A stretch of 64,000 bases of DNA from Poriferisodalis sp965204195 (GTDB taxonomy: Bacteria > Actinomycetota > Acidimicrobiia > Acidimicrobiales > Poriferisodalaceae): the NCBI RefSeq assembly GCF_965204195.1, contig NZ_OZ241975.1, forward strand, positions 2,728,001 through 2,792,000, given 5' to 3'. This document shows positions 46,931 through 56,064 of the stretch, piece by piece; position 1 is the first letter of the stretch, and each line of letters opens with the position of its first letter. A program made the translations under genes and the position numbers. The notes under the pieces are model-generated. The model saw only the letters and a list, made by a program, of their open reading frames with translations. It did no database searches and had not been told where the DNA came from.

Positions 46931-47176
46931 GTGCAAGGCGTCATCAAGTCGTACGACCCGGCATCGCGAGTCGGGATCGTGACTGACGACGTCACGCGCG
47001 CCGAGCACGAACTGGCCCCGAATGCCTTGGAGGGATCCATCTTCCGGATGGTGCGGCAGGGCCAGCGAGTGATCTACGACCTGGACGAACGGGGGCTCGC
47101 CACACGGCTGCGTCTCGGCTCGGAAGTGGACCTGGGAACACCTGAATGGATCACCGCCGGGGGGGAGACAGCGTGA
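46931..47176 (+). CDS. Cold-shock-like small protein
   Basis: An 81-residue protein starting with GTG at 46931, with GGAGG five bases before. The sequence VQGVIKSYDPASRVGIVTDD followed by later RMVRQGQRVIYDLDERGLA resembles the cold-shock/OB fold (GxIKxYDP...GxIxxD pattern) but is diverged and lacks the full RNP1 and RNP2 aromatic motifs. It diverges from fakA. Nucleic-acid binding is a guess from fold resemblance. Confidence 0.6.
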   Translation: MQGVIKSYDPASRVGIVTDDVTRAEHELAPNALEGSIFRMVRQGQRVIYDLDERGLATRLRLGSEVDLGTPEWITAGGETA

Positions 47177-47264
47177 TCTGAGGCCGGGGCAGACGCGCCG
47201 GCCGAAGAGCGAGATACCAGTCTCAATTCGTGCGCGAGCGCGAGACTCGGACCCGGAGGACAAT

Positions 47265-49052
47265 TTGCCTGCGACCACTCACCGCCAGCTGATCGATTGG
47301 GTCGATCATTGGGCCGGCGTGCTGCGACCCGATGCGGTCCACTGGTGCGACGGCTCACAAGCGGAATACGAGCAGCTCTGCAGCCAGATGGTGGAATCGG
47401 GGACTCTCATCCCGCTTGATTCCGACGCGCGCCCCAACAGCTACCTCGCCCGGTCCGATCCGGGCGATGTCGCCCGCGTCGAAGACCGCACGTTCATCTG
47501 CACCGAGCGCGAGCTCGACGCTGGCCCCAACAACAACTGGCGTGCACCTGAAGAGATGCGCGAGGAACTGCTGAAGCTGTTCGACGGCTCGATGCGCGGG
47601 CGGACGATGTACGTGGTGCCGTTCTCGATGGGTCCGCTGGGCAGCCACATTGCGCACATCGGGGTCCAGCTCACCGACTCGCCCTATGTGGCGGCCTCCA
47701 TGCGGATCATGACCCGCATGGGTCAGGCGGCGCTCGAGGTGCTCGGCGACGGTCCCTTCGTGCCGTGCGTTCACTCGCTCGGTGCGCCGCTGGAGGCGGG
47801 CCAAGCCGATGTGCCGTGGCCGTGCGATGCCGACCGCAAATACATCGTCCACTTCCCCGAGACACGCGAGATCTGGTCGTACGGATCCGGCTACGGCGGC
47901 AACGCGCTGCTGGGCAAGAAGTGCTTCGCCCTGCGGATCGCGTCGACGATGGCCCGAGACCAGGGCTGGCTGGCCGAGCACATGCTGATCGTGGGCGTGA
48001 CGCCTCCCGACGGCGAGACGGTCTACGTGGCGGCTGCGTTCCCGTCCGCCTGCGGCAAGACGAACATGGCGATGATGATCCCGACGCTGCCCGGCTGGAA
48101 GGTGCGCACCATCGGCGACGACATCGCGTGGATGAAGTTCGGAGACGACGGTCGCCTGCACGCCATCAATCCCGAGGCCGGCATCTTCGGCGTGGCACCC
48201 GGCACCGGCGACGACACCAATCCGAACGCGCTCGGCACGATGTGGGGCAACTGCATGTTCACCAACGTGGCGCAGACGCCCGACGGCGACGTCTGGTGGG
48301 AAGGTCTCACGCCGGAGCCTCCCGAGGGCATCATCGACTGGCGCGGCAACGAGTGGTCGGCCTCGGGCGGCACGCCCGCTGCACACCCCAATGCCCGCTT
48401 CACGGCTCCCGCCGAGCAATGCCCCTCGATTGCACCCGAGTGGGAGGACCCCGCCGGCGTGCCGATCTCGGCGATCCTGTTCGGCGGCCGGCGAGCAACC
48501 ACGGTTCCCTTGGTGGCGGAGGCGTTCGACTGGGAGCACGGCGTGTTCCTGGGCTCGCAGATGTCGTCGGAGAAGACTGCTGCCGCTGCAGGGGCGATCG
48601 GCGAAGTGCGGCGAGACCCGTTCGCGATGCTGCCCTTCTGCGGCTACAACTTCGGCGACTATTTCCAGCACTGGCTCGACATCGGTGACATGCCGGGCAC
48701 CCAGCTGCCGAAGCTGTTCTACGTGAACTGGTTCCGCAAGGATGCCGACGGCAACTTCATCTGGCCGGGTTTCGGCGACAACGCCCGGGTGCTGAAGTGG
48801 GTGGTGGAGCGCGTTGCCGGCCACGGTGAGGCCGTGCCGACCGCGATCGGCCTGGTGCCGCCGCCCGAGGCGCTCGACACCAGTGGCCTCGACCTGACCG
48901 ATGCAGAGATCGAAACGCTGCTCGGTGTCGATGAAGACGATTGGCGCGCTGAGATCGACATGATCGAGGCGCACTACCGCAACCTGGGCGAGCGTTTGCC
49001 CCCGCAGATGCGTCACCAGCTCGACCTGCTGGAAGAGCGACTCGGGCTCTGA
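47265..49052 (+). CDS. pckG: Phosphoenolpyruvate carboxykinase (GTP)
   Basis: Converts oxaloacetate plus GTP to PEP in gluconeogenesis or the reverse in anaplerosis. The 595-residue protein is full length for the GTP-dependent class. The P-loop-like FPSACGKTNMAMMIPTLPG carries the reactive Cys; the metal/nucleotide motif is VRTIGDDIAWMKFGDDGRL, and PEAGIFGVAPGTGDDTNPNA follows. TTG start at 47265 has GGAGGA close by. Single gene. Confidence 0.96.
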   Translation: MPATTHRQLIDWVDHWAGVLRPDAVHWCDGSQAEYEQLCSQMVESGTLIPLDSDARPNSYLARSDPGDVARVEDRTFICTERELDAGPNNNWRAPEEMREELLKLFDGSMRGRTMYVVPFSMGPLGSHIAHIGVQLTDSPYVAASMRIMTRMGQAALEVLGDGPFVPCVHSLGAPLEAGQADVPWPCDADRKYIVHFPETREIWSYGSGYGGNALLGKKCFALRIASTMARDQGWLAEHMLIVGVTPPDGETVYVAAAFPSACGKTNMAMMIPTLPGWKVRTIGDDIAWMKFGDDGRLHAINPEAGIFGVAPGTGDDTNPNALGTMWGNCMFTNVAQTPDGDVWWEGLTPEPPEGIIDWRGNEWSASGGTPAAHPNARFTAPAEQCPSIAPEWEDPAGVPISAILFGGRRATTVPLVAEAFDWEHGVFLGSQMSSEKTAAAAGAIGEVRRDPFAMLPFCGYNFGDYFQHWLDIGDMPGTQLPKLFYVNWFRKDADGNFIWPGFGDNARVLKWVVERVAGHGEAVPTAIGLVPPPEALDTSGLDLTDAEIETLLGVDEDDWRAEIDMIEAHYRNLGERLPPQMRHQLDLLEERLGL

Positions 49053-49070
49053 GCGGCTGCGCTGAACGGC

Positions 49071-49087
49071 GCGCCCGCTGCGGGCGC
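49071..49087. terminator. Hairpin between converging genes
   Basis: GCGCCCG (49071-49077) pairs with CGGGCGC (49081-49087) around a 3-nt loop. It lies between the converging pckG and a membrane-protein gene. There is no T-tract, so it is a terminator-like hairpin only. Confidence 0.4.
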
Positions 49088-49097
49088 AGAAGGATCG

Positions 49098-49469
49098 TCA
49101 GCTGCCCAGGAACATGGCTCGGATAGCGAGCCCCATGATGAACAGCGCGCCGAGGCCGAACAACTCGTAGCGGCGGTGTTCCAGCTGCTGGCGGTAGGCA
49201 TAGACGAAGAGGACCGCGACCGCGCAGCAGACCCCGTAGAAGACGTGGAATGCCGGGGCATCGACCGCGGCAGCCCGCATCAGGACAACGCCCGCAGTGA
49301 GCTGCACGAACACCAACACCCATGCGCCACTCAAGAACCACCACAGGCTGCGGTGGCGCAGCGTCTCCCAGCGCCTCGCCCCCAGCGCCCACAGCCCGGC
49401 CGCGCCGTTCGACAACACCATCGCCCAGCCGAGTGCAGTGTGGACCGTCGCCCAGACCTCAGCGCTCAC
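49098..49469 (-). CDS. Four-helix membrane protein
   Basis: A 123-residue protein with about four hydrophobic helices, for example WATVHTALGWAMVLSNGAAG, WWFLSGAWVLVFVQLTAGVV and FHVFYGVCCAVAVLFVYAY. It starts with GTG. Similar short membrane proteins are seen in related actinobacteria, but I do not recognise a named family. It lies 17 bp after the next upstream gene (start 49939), same strand, so they may be co-transcribed. Confidence 0.65.
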   Translation of the reverse strand: MSAEVWATVHTALGWAMVLSNGAAGLWALGARRWETLRHRSLWWFLSGAWVLVFVQLTAGVVLMRAAAVDAPAFHVFYGVCCAVAVLFVYAYRQQLEHRRYELFGLGALFIMGLAIRAMFLGS

Positions 49470-49486
49470 TGAGGCAGCGACTGTGT

Positions 49487-49939
49487 CTAGTCATCTCGCC
49501 GCTGAGGCGACGAGATGTGCTGCGTGAACAGGTGGATGAACATCAGCAGGTTCTGGGCGTCTCCGTGGCCATTGGCAAGGTTCAGCTCGCCGGGACGGCG
49601 TGCCTCGGTGTCGCTGAGCTTCATGACGTCGAGCGCGCGCAGCAGCCCCACCGGGGCCCCGGCCGACACCAGCTCGCCGATGTCGCGCACGATGTGACGG
49701 CCCCGAAGCCCCTGAGACTGGATGAGGCTGCGCAGCAGCAGGCGGGCCAGCGCGCACGCGCTCGCCGGAGACACGTCGGCCACGGCGACAGCTTCGGCAT
49801 ACAGCGGCACGAGCTTGCGATCGAGCCCCGGCGGTGCGTCGCCCGGCTCTCGGCTCTCCTGCTCGCCGGCGCTGGCCGATCCCGCAGCGTCGGCTTCATC
49901 TGAGAATGCGCTCAAGGCAGGGCCTTCTCGTTGCGTCAC
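49487..49939 (-). CDS. Hypothetical protein with DUF4145-like pattern
   Basis: A 150-residue protein. The N-terminal 50 residues are Asp/Glu/Ala-rich. The rest is helical: SPASACALARLLLRSLIQSQ, GRHIVRDIGELVSAG and NLANGHGDAQNLLMFIHLFT, which resembles the DUF4145 pattern of helix-based proteins found near restriction enzymes, without certainty. The GTG at 49939 lies 6 nt after the shared leader repeat. Its N-terminal coding DNA is similar (about 45 bp) to sequence just inside the right repeat at 54.76 kb. Confidence 0.6.
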   Translation of the reverse strand: MTQREGPALSAFSDEADAAGSASAGEQESREPGDAPPGLDRKLVPLYAEAVAVADVSPASACALARLLLRSLIQSQGLRGRHIVRDIGELVSAGAPVGLLRALDVMKLSDTEARRPGELNLANGHGDAQNLLMFIHLFTQHISSPQRRDD

Positions 49940-49945
49940 CTGCTA

Positions 49946-50010
49946 TTTCCCGCTCTTGTTCCCAGTCCTCATGCGATTGGGCTCACGGGCCGCTCGGGCC
50001 ACGGCTTCGC
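49946..50010. repeat. Dispersed intergenic leader repeat, copy 3
   Basis: Same blocks as the copies at 29.6-29.7 kb: TTTCCCGCTCTTGTTC, then after a 17-nt insertion GCTCACGGGCCGCTCGGG and CCACGGCTTCG. On the minus strand it ends 6 nt before the GTG start of the 150-residue gene. Confidence 0.75.
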
Positions 50011-50026
50011 CATTCGGCTCAGCCTC

Positions 50027-50103
50027 TCAGGCGACGGCACCGGTGTCGCGCAGCTTTGCGATGTCGTCGGGGTCGTAACCGGCAATGGCCAGCACGTCGT
50101 CGG
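50027..50103. repeat. 77-bp direct repeat, left copy
   Basis: A perfect 77-bp match to 54811-54887, beginning TCAGGCGACGGCACCGG and ending AGCACGTCGTCGG. The right copy is the last 25 codons plus stop of the racemase gene; this copy is a detached fragment of that coding sequence. Consistent with an attachment-type site flanking an insertion. Confidence 0.85.
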
Positions 50104-50562
50104 GGTACACATCGCCGCAGGTCACAGCGATATTTGCCCCGCAGTTACCCAACCGCTACCCACAAGGGCCGTTGCTAGCCCCCCACGGGCACCACAGCGG
50201 CCCCACAGCCGCAGCGCAGCAGCACCCGACACGCCCGCCCCAGTCATGGCCCCCGAAGCTAGACGCGCCCCGCAGCCTCCGCAGCCCCGCACGTGTGCAT
50301 GTAAGGCCCCCCCCCCCCCACGACTCCCCCCAGCGGCAGCCCGCTGGCCGGTGCCATCACCACAGCCGGGGGGCTGGCGGGGCCGGATTGATAGGAGGGG
50401 TGACCCCCCCCGCCGGTACCCGTGGGCCATTCCCGCCCCGCCGGTGCCATCACCACACACAACAGCAGCGCGACGGTGCCCCCCGGAAATCACAACCGGG
50501 AGGCACCGTCACAACCAACAGGGGAGCGCCCTAGCCGAATGTGGCAAGGTCGCTCGCGGGCG
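50104..50562. other. Non-coding stretch with homopolymers
   Basis: No supported gene. It contains C runs (13 C at 50307-50319; 8 C at 50407-50414) and a long inverted repeat at 50472-50510. Open frames here are low-complexity Gly/Pro-rich shadows. Confidence 0.6.
50472..50510 (-). terminator. Stem-loop after small membrane-protein gene
   Basis: GACGGTGCCCCCCGG (50472-50486) pairs with CCGGGAGGCACCGTC (50496-50510), 15 bp with one mismatch and a 9-nt loop. It lies about 50 bp downstream of the gene ending at 50563. No U-tract follows on the minus strand. Confidence 0.5.
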
Positions 50563-50811
50563 TTAGTCAGTCTTGCCGAGCGCGGCGCTGGGGCTACGGC
50601 GACGACACCAACTGCCGTAAACCGGCATACACACGGCGACTGTGACCACCATGCCAATCGTCGCCTGCCATTTCCCCAACGGCTCCGCCAACACCATCCA
50701 CGCGAGCACGGCGACCAACATCGCAGCGTAGGCCAAGAACTCTCGAACGTCGCGGGGCCTCGTGTTCCATGTCCATGGCTTCGAGGCCGTCGGCTTGCGA
50801 TTCTCAGTCAT
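50563..50811 (-). CDS. Small membrane protein
   Basis: An 82-residue protein starting MTENRKPTASKPWTWNTRP with GAGGGG six bases upstream. Two hydrophobic helices follow (FLAYAAMLVAVLAWMVLAE and ATIGMVVTVAVCMPVYG) and a basic tail. The frame is open upstream through the preceding gene, but the Shine-Dalgarno and change of composition support this start. Function unknown. Confidence 0.6.
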   Translation of the reverse strand: MTENRKPTASKPWTWNTRPRDVREFLAYAAMLVAVLAWMVLAEPLGKWQATIGMVVTVAVCMPVYGSWCRRRSPSAALGKTD

Positions 50812-50840
50812 ACGTTTCCCCTCAGGTTGCATCGTATCTC

Positions 50841-51405
50841 TCAACAGGTATGGGGCAGCCGTTGGCAGTCCCAGCGCTGCTGAATGTTGCGGTACTGGGC
50901 GCGAGTGATGCGGCCCGATTGGACGTCCCGCTGTGCTTGGAGAACATCGCCAATGTTCAGCTTCGGCTGCACGGGCGTCGTGTCCGGCGTCGCGTCCGGC
51001 GTCGCGTCGGGCGTACTCGTTGGTGTCCCGCTCGGCTCGCTCGGCGGCGAGCTCCGCAGCCGCCAGCCGTGCGGCGACCTGGCTGCGCTGGGCGCGGCTC
51101 AGGCGCCGCTCCCGGGCGATGGCCAGACGGGTCCCCAGGTCGGTCGCCTCCGCGGCGAACTCCTGCAGCTCGTCCGCGGCGTCGTTGGCCTCAGCGAAGG
51201 TCTCCCGCAGCGCGTCCATCGCCCGGCCGTGGCCGGCGGCGCGGGCGTGCTCGGCCTCGACCTCGATCTCCTTGGCCAGCGACGTCGCCCGCTCACGGCC
51301 GATGCCCAGGTCCCGCGCCAACGCTCGCACGCTCGCCCCGTTGGCGAGCATCGCAGCCGCCCGGCGCTTCACCTCGGCAGGATTCTGGGAGGCTGCGGCG
51401 CTCAT
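50841..51405 (-). CDS. Helix-turn-helix/coiled-coil protein, probable frameshift
   Basis: From ATG at 51405 the protein has SQNPAEVKRRAAAMLANGAS and VRALARDLGIGRERATSLAK, an HTH-like segment, then a long coiled coil to about residue 110. The convincing C-terminal end lies in another frame (TPDATPDTTPVQPKLNIGDV, LQAQRDVQSGRITRAQYRNI, QQRWDC, stop at 50841), so one frameshift near 51010-51060 is likely, or the two are separate genes. The HTH may bind DNA; no family recognised. Confidence 0.4.
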
Positions 51406-51563
51406 GGCCACCCACAGTACGAGACCGACGGCCGGCCAACGGGCCATAACCGGCACCGACACGGCCCCACGGCGGCCCGAGCATGGCAGCAGGCAGACCG
51501 GCGGGGCAGGCGCCCAGCGGCGGCGGTCCTAGCTCCGGGCCGGGAACATGAAGCGCCGCAGCG

Positions 51564-51797
51564 CTAGCCGGCGGCCTCGCGGCCCCGCCGCCACAGCGCT
51601 CTCAGCCCGACGAAAATGAGTATCCCCGTCACTCCGTACGTCCAACGTATGGCGGTGTCGATCAGGTCCCTACGTCCTAGGACTATCTCGACGGTCACGT
51701 ACAGCGGCAAGGCGATGCCCAGCCCGAACAGCACGAGCCAGGCGATGCCCAGCCCGAGCCGCAGCGCTAGCCGGCGGCCTCGCGGCCCCGCCGCCAC
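51564..51797 (-). CDS. Small membrane protein, tandem paralogue B
   Basis: About 77 residues from a GTG at 51797 that lies inside the end of paralogue A. It has GLGIAWLVLFGLGIALPLYV and TYGVTGILIFVGLRALWRRG. It matches paralogue A along most of its length, including the last 13 residues. Two helices and a basic C-terminus. Function unknown. Confidence 0.55.
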   Translation of the reverse strand: MAAGPRGRRLALRLGLGIAWLVLFGLGIALPLYVTVEIVLGRRDLIDTAIRWTYGVTGILIFVGLRALWRRGREAAG

Positions 51798-52057
51798 AGC
51801 GCTCTCAGCCCGATGAAAATGAGTATCCCCGTTAGTGCGTACGTCCCACGTGTGACGACGTCGATCAGGTCCGTACGTCCTAGGACTATGCCGAGCAGCA
51901 GCGCAGCGCCGCCGAAGCCCAGCCCGAACAGCACGAGCCAGGCGATGCCCAGCCCAAGCTGCGAACGAAATCGCCGCCAACGGGTCGGGCTCTGTTGGGC
52001 GGGGCTCGCCGGCGCCTCGGGGCTGCTCATGGTGTCAGTGTAGTTCGCTGCGCTCAT
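51767..52057 (-). CDS. Small membrane protein, tandem paralogue A
   Basis: About 96 residues from ATG at 52057. A polar Pro/Ser start is followed by LGLGIAWLVLFGLGFGGAAL and TYALTGILIFIGLRALWRRG. It has the same C-terminal two-helix domain as paralogue B directly downstream, and their coding sequences overlap by 31 bp (51767-51797), suggesting a tandem duplication with coupled translation. Function unknown. Confidence 0.6.
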   Translation of the reverse strand: MSAANYTDTMSSPEAPASPAQQSPTRWRRFRSQLGLGIAWLVLFGLGFGGAALLLGIVLGRTDLIDVVTRGTYALTGILIFIGLRALWRRGREAAG

Positions 52058-52071
52058 CTGCCGTCTCGGGC

Positions 52072-53469
<1,398 letters not shown>

Positions 53470-53539
53470 GGTGGTTCCCTCCTGATCGGGAGTCGTGGTT
53501 GATCGCTCAATCCACCGCGCCAGCCGAGCGGAGGGAACC

Positions 53540-53869
53540 ATGAACACAGCACCCGGTCTGCCCGGCTGGCGGCCCGGAGAGGGCACGCGATGGATTGAGC
53601 GGGCGGCATCTTCGCGCGACTCGACGGGGCGTGCAATCGCGCGTGTGTTCACCGCGTTGGGGGCGTGGCCGGCTTCGCCCGCCGGGGACCCCTGCCGTGC
53701 TCGTCAGCGCTGGGCGTGGGGGCGTAGGGGTGGGTCTCGCCGTTCACTCATCGGGGCCGTTGGGAGGCTGTGGCACCGGCTAGCACGCGCGCGCTCAGCG
53801 GGGGCGTGGGCGGGCAGCCCGAAACGGCGAATCGGCCCGAAAGCGGCTGTGAGCCTGGGTCGCATCTGA
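53540..53869 (+). CDS. Hypothetical Arg-rich protein
   Basis: A 109-residue frame with a GGAGGGAACC Shine-Dalgarno before ATG at 53540. It is Arg/Trp/Ala-rich (GRAIARVFTALGAWPAS). It diverges from the secreted-protein gene. It may be a real gene because of the start context, but composition alone does not support a function. Confidence 0.35.
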   Translation: MNTAPGLPGWRPGEGTRWIERAASSRDSTGRAIARVFTALGAWPASPAGDPCRARQRWAWGRRGGSRRSLIGAVGRLWHRLARARSAGAWAGSPKRRIGPKAAVSLGRI

Positions 53870-53994
53870 CTTCGCGCGACAGATTCTGAGTTTTTTTCAA
53901 GCAGCATCGGGCAGGGTTGGCGGTCTCAGGAACAGAGGCTGCGGACGATGAGCCCGCAGGACCGCGGCAGCGCGCCCGATGCTGGCGTGGGGCG

Positions 53995-54300
53995 CTAGGG
54001 GCGCTGGGCTGGGCGTGTGAGGGCCGTGTCGTCGCCGGGGCCGCGGAAGCTCGCCAGATACAGCGCCCCGACCACGTTGCGCCGGTCGGCCGCGAACGCG
54101 GCCCGAAACGTGCCGTCGTCAGCTATCCGGTGCGCGGCTGAGCGGCCCTCGGGGTTTGCCCCGCCGGGGTAGTCGGGAAACGGCGTGTCCAGCAGCGCCA
54201 TGAGGAACGCCAGCGCGTCGGCGCGCAGCGCCGCGGGCTTGCCCTCGGCCCACGCGTCGAACAGGTCAAGCCCGAACCAGCGCCACGCGAGGCCGTTCAC
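53995..54300 (-). CDS. Small hypothetical protein, second gene of a pair
   Basis: A 101-residue protein: LAWRWFGLDLFDAWAEGKPA, LMALLDTPFPDYPGG and FAADRRNVVGALYLASFRGP. The ATG overlaps the preceding gene's stop, as toxin-antitoxin and other two-gene units often do. No known toxin family could be assigned. Confidence 0.5.
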   Translation of the reverse strand: MNGLAWRWFGLDLFDAWAEGKPAALRADALAFLMALLDTPFPDYPGGANPEGRSAAHRIADDGTFRAAFAADRRNVVGALYLASFRGPGDDTALTRPAQRP

Positions 54301-54488
54301 CCCTCGGCGCGAAGCTCCGCGATGCGGCGGGCGAGATCATCGGCGCTGTGCGGCCCGCCGTTGGGGGTCACCCCCACAGCGGCGCACGCCCGCAAGTAAT
54401 CCTCCGCGGCTGCCGAGGCTCGGGCTTCGTCGCTGGCCGTGTCGCTGCCGCTGCTCCGTTCCAGCGCTTCGCTTGGCTTGCGAACCAT
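54297..54488 (-). CDS. Small hypothetical protein, first gene of a pair
   Basis: A 63-residue protein beginning MVRKPSEALERSSGSDTAS and ending with SADDLARRIAELRAEG. Acidic/basic helical. It overlaps the next gene by 4 bp. The frame continues upstream (AALWWAEYPWGHTGEGGGP), so a longer N-terminus is possible. Confidence 0.5.
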   Translation of the reverse strand: MVRKPSEALERSSGSDTASDEARASAAAEDYLRACAAVGVTPNGGPHSADDLARRIAELRAEG

Positions 54489-54810
54489 CGGGCCGCCCCC
54501 TTCGCCGGTATGGCCCCAAGGGTATTCGGCCCACCACAGCGCCGCAGCGCACCGAGGGGTCGGGGCCGATTCAGCGCTGCACGTGCCCCGGCTATGAGCC
54601 GGGCGGTTTCGTCGGGGGGCAGGTCGGGCGCTTCGTCGGCTGCCCCCTCGGGCGCTTCGTCGGGCGGCTCGCCGTTCGCGGCGAGCGAGTCGCCCGGCGT
54701 CTCTGCTATCTCACTTCTACTTCCGACCGGTAGCGAGTCGGAGCGGCCACAACTCCCCCCGGCTCTCCTGCTCGCCGGCGTCGGCCGATCCCGCAGCGTC
54801 TGCTTCTGTG
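54489..54810. other. Unassigned stretch at the right end of the island
   Basis: About 320 bp without a confident gene. It ends with a 45-bp block (GGCTCTCCTGCTCGCCGGCG and onward to 54803) similar to 49851-49895, inside the start of the 150-residue gene. Confidence 0.5.
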
Positions 54811-54887
54811 TCAGGCGACGGCACCGGTGTCGCGCAGCTTTGCGATGTCGTCGGGGTCGTAACCGGCAATGGCCAGCACGTCGTCGG
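54811..54887. repeat. 77-bp direct repeat, right copy
   Basis: Identical to 50027-50103. It is the stop codon and last 25 codons of the racemase gene, whose reading frame stays intact here. Confidence 0.85.
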
Positions 54888-55962
54888 TGTGCTGACCGGG
54901 GTGCGCGGGCGGTCCCTGAACGGCCTGAACCGTACGGCTGAAGCGAGGCGATGGGCTGGGCTGGATCACGCCGGCCACCTCGCAGAACACGTCGCGATGG
55001 ACGTTGTGAGGATGCTGCGGGGCCTCCTCCAACGTCAGCACCGGGGCGAAGCAAACATCGGTGGCATCCATGATCTCGCACCACTCATCGCGCGTCTTCG
55101 ACTTGAAGACCTCGGCAATCCGATCCTTGAGCTCGGGCCACCGGCTGCGCGAGTGCTGCTTGGCGAACTCCGGATCGTCATCGAGGCCAGTGAGCCGCAG
55201 CAGCTCGCTGTAGAACTGCGGCTCGATCGACCCGACCGAGATGTAGTTGCCGTCGGCGCACTCGTACACGTCGTAGAAGTGGCTGCCGGTATCGAGCAAG
55301 TTGGTGCCCCGCTCGTCGTTCCACACGCCGAGTGCCCGCATCGAGTGGAACATGGCCATGAGCGTTGCTGCGCCGTCGACCATGGCCGCGTCCACCACTT
55401 GGCCTTGGCCGGAGCGCTGGGACTCGAACAGGGCGCATGCCACGCCGAACGCCAGCAGCATGCCTCCCCCGCCGAAATCGCCCACGAGGTTGAGCGGCGC
55501 GATCGGCGGCTCGCCCTTGCGGCCGATGGGATCGAGCGCACCGGCCAGTGCGATGTAGTTGATGTCATGCCCGGCACCCATGTGGTACGGGCCCTCCTGA
55601 CCCCAGCCCGTCATCCGGCCGTAGACCAACCGCGGATTGCGCGCCAAGCACTCGTCGGGTCCGATGCCGAGCCGCTCCATCACGCCAGGTCGGAATCCCT
55701 CGATGAGGGCGTCGGAATGCTCCACCAAGCGCAGCAGCGCCTCGACGCCGTCGGGGTTCTTGAGATCAAGCCCGATGGAGGCACGTCCGCGGGCCAGCAC
55801 GTCGATCGGCGGCCTCGCGGGGTCACGGTCTCGCACGTTGGCCGAGCGGTCGACGCGGATGACCTCCGCCCCCATGTCGGAAAGCATCATCCCGCAGAAC
55901 GGCCCCGGGCCGATGCCCTGCAGCTCGATCACTCGCACGCCTGCCAGCGGTCCTGTGCCCAT
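54811..55962 (-). CDS. Alpha-methylacyl-CoA racemase, CaiB/family III
   Basis: Family III CoA-transferase fold; this type racemises 2-methylacyl-CoA thioesters for beta-oxidation. The 383-residue protein has GPGPFCGMMLSDMGAEVIRV, GEGFRPGVMERLG-like region (ALIEGFRPGVMERLGIGPDE), and the racemase His and Asp in GHDINYIALAGAL and NLVGDFGGGGML. ATG at 55962. The 3' end is duplicated at 50.0 kb, marking an insertion site beside it. Exact substrate not known. Confidence 0.85.
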   Translation of the reverse strand: MGTGPLAGVRVIELQGIGPGPFCGMMLSDMGAEVIRVDRSANVRDRDPARPPIDVLARGRASIGLDLKNPDGVEALLRLVEHSDALIEGFRPGVMERLGIGPDECLARNPRLVYGRMTGWGQEGPYHMGAGHDINYIALAGALDPIGRKGEPPIAPLNLVGDFGGGGMLLAFGVACALFESQRSGQGQVVDAAMVDGAATLMAMFHSMRALGVWNDERGTNLLDTGSHFYDVYECADGNYISVGSIEPQFYSELLRLTGLDDDPEFAKQHSRSRWPELKDRIAEVFKSKTRDEWCEIMDATDVCFAPVLTLEEAPQHPHNVHRDVFCEVAGVIQPSPSPRFSRTVQAVQGPPAHPGQHTDDVLAIAGYDPDDIAKLRDTGAVA

Positions 55963-56064
55963 CGTCACTCCTGTCCTTGTCGAGCGGTAGCCGGTCGACC
56001 TGCGGGTCACGCTACTGCGCGCCGTTGTGGACTTCCCCGAGTCACCAACGGGGCCGGGTCGCGT

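Noticed and set aside
53505..53601. CGCTCAATCCA / TGGATTGAGCG inverted repeat near the divergent starts
   Set aside because: 11 bp, with 75 bp between arms; too weak to call a regulatory site or an element end without further copies.
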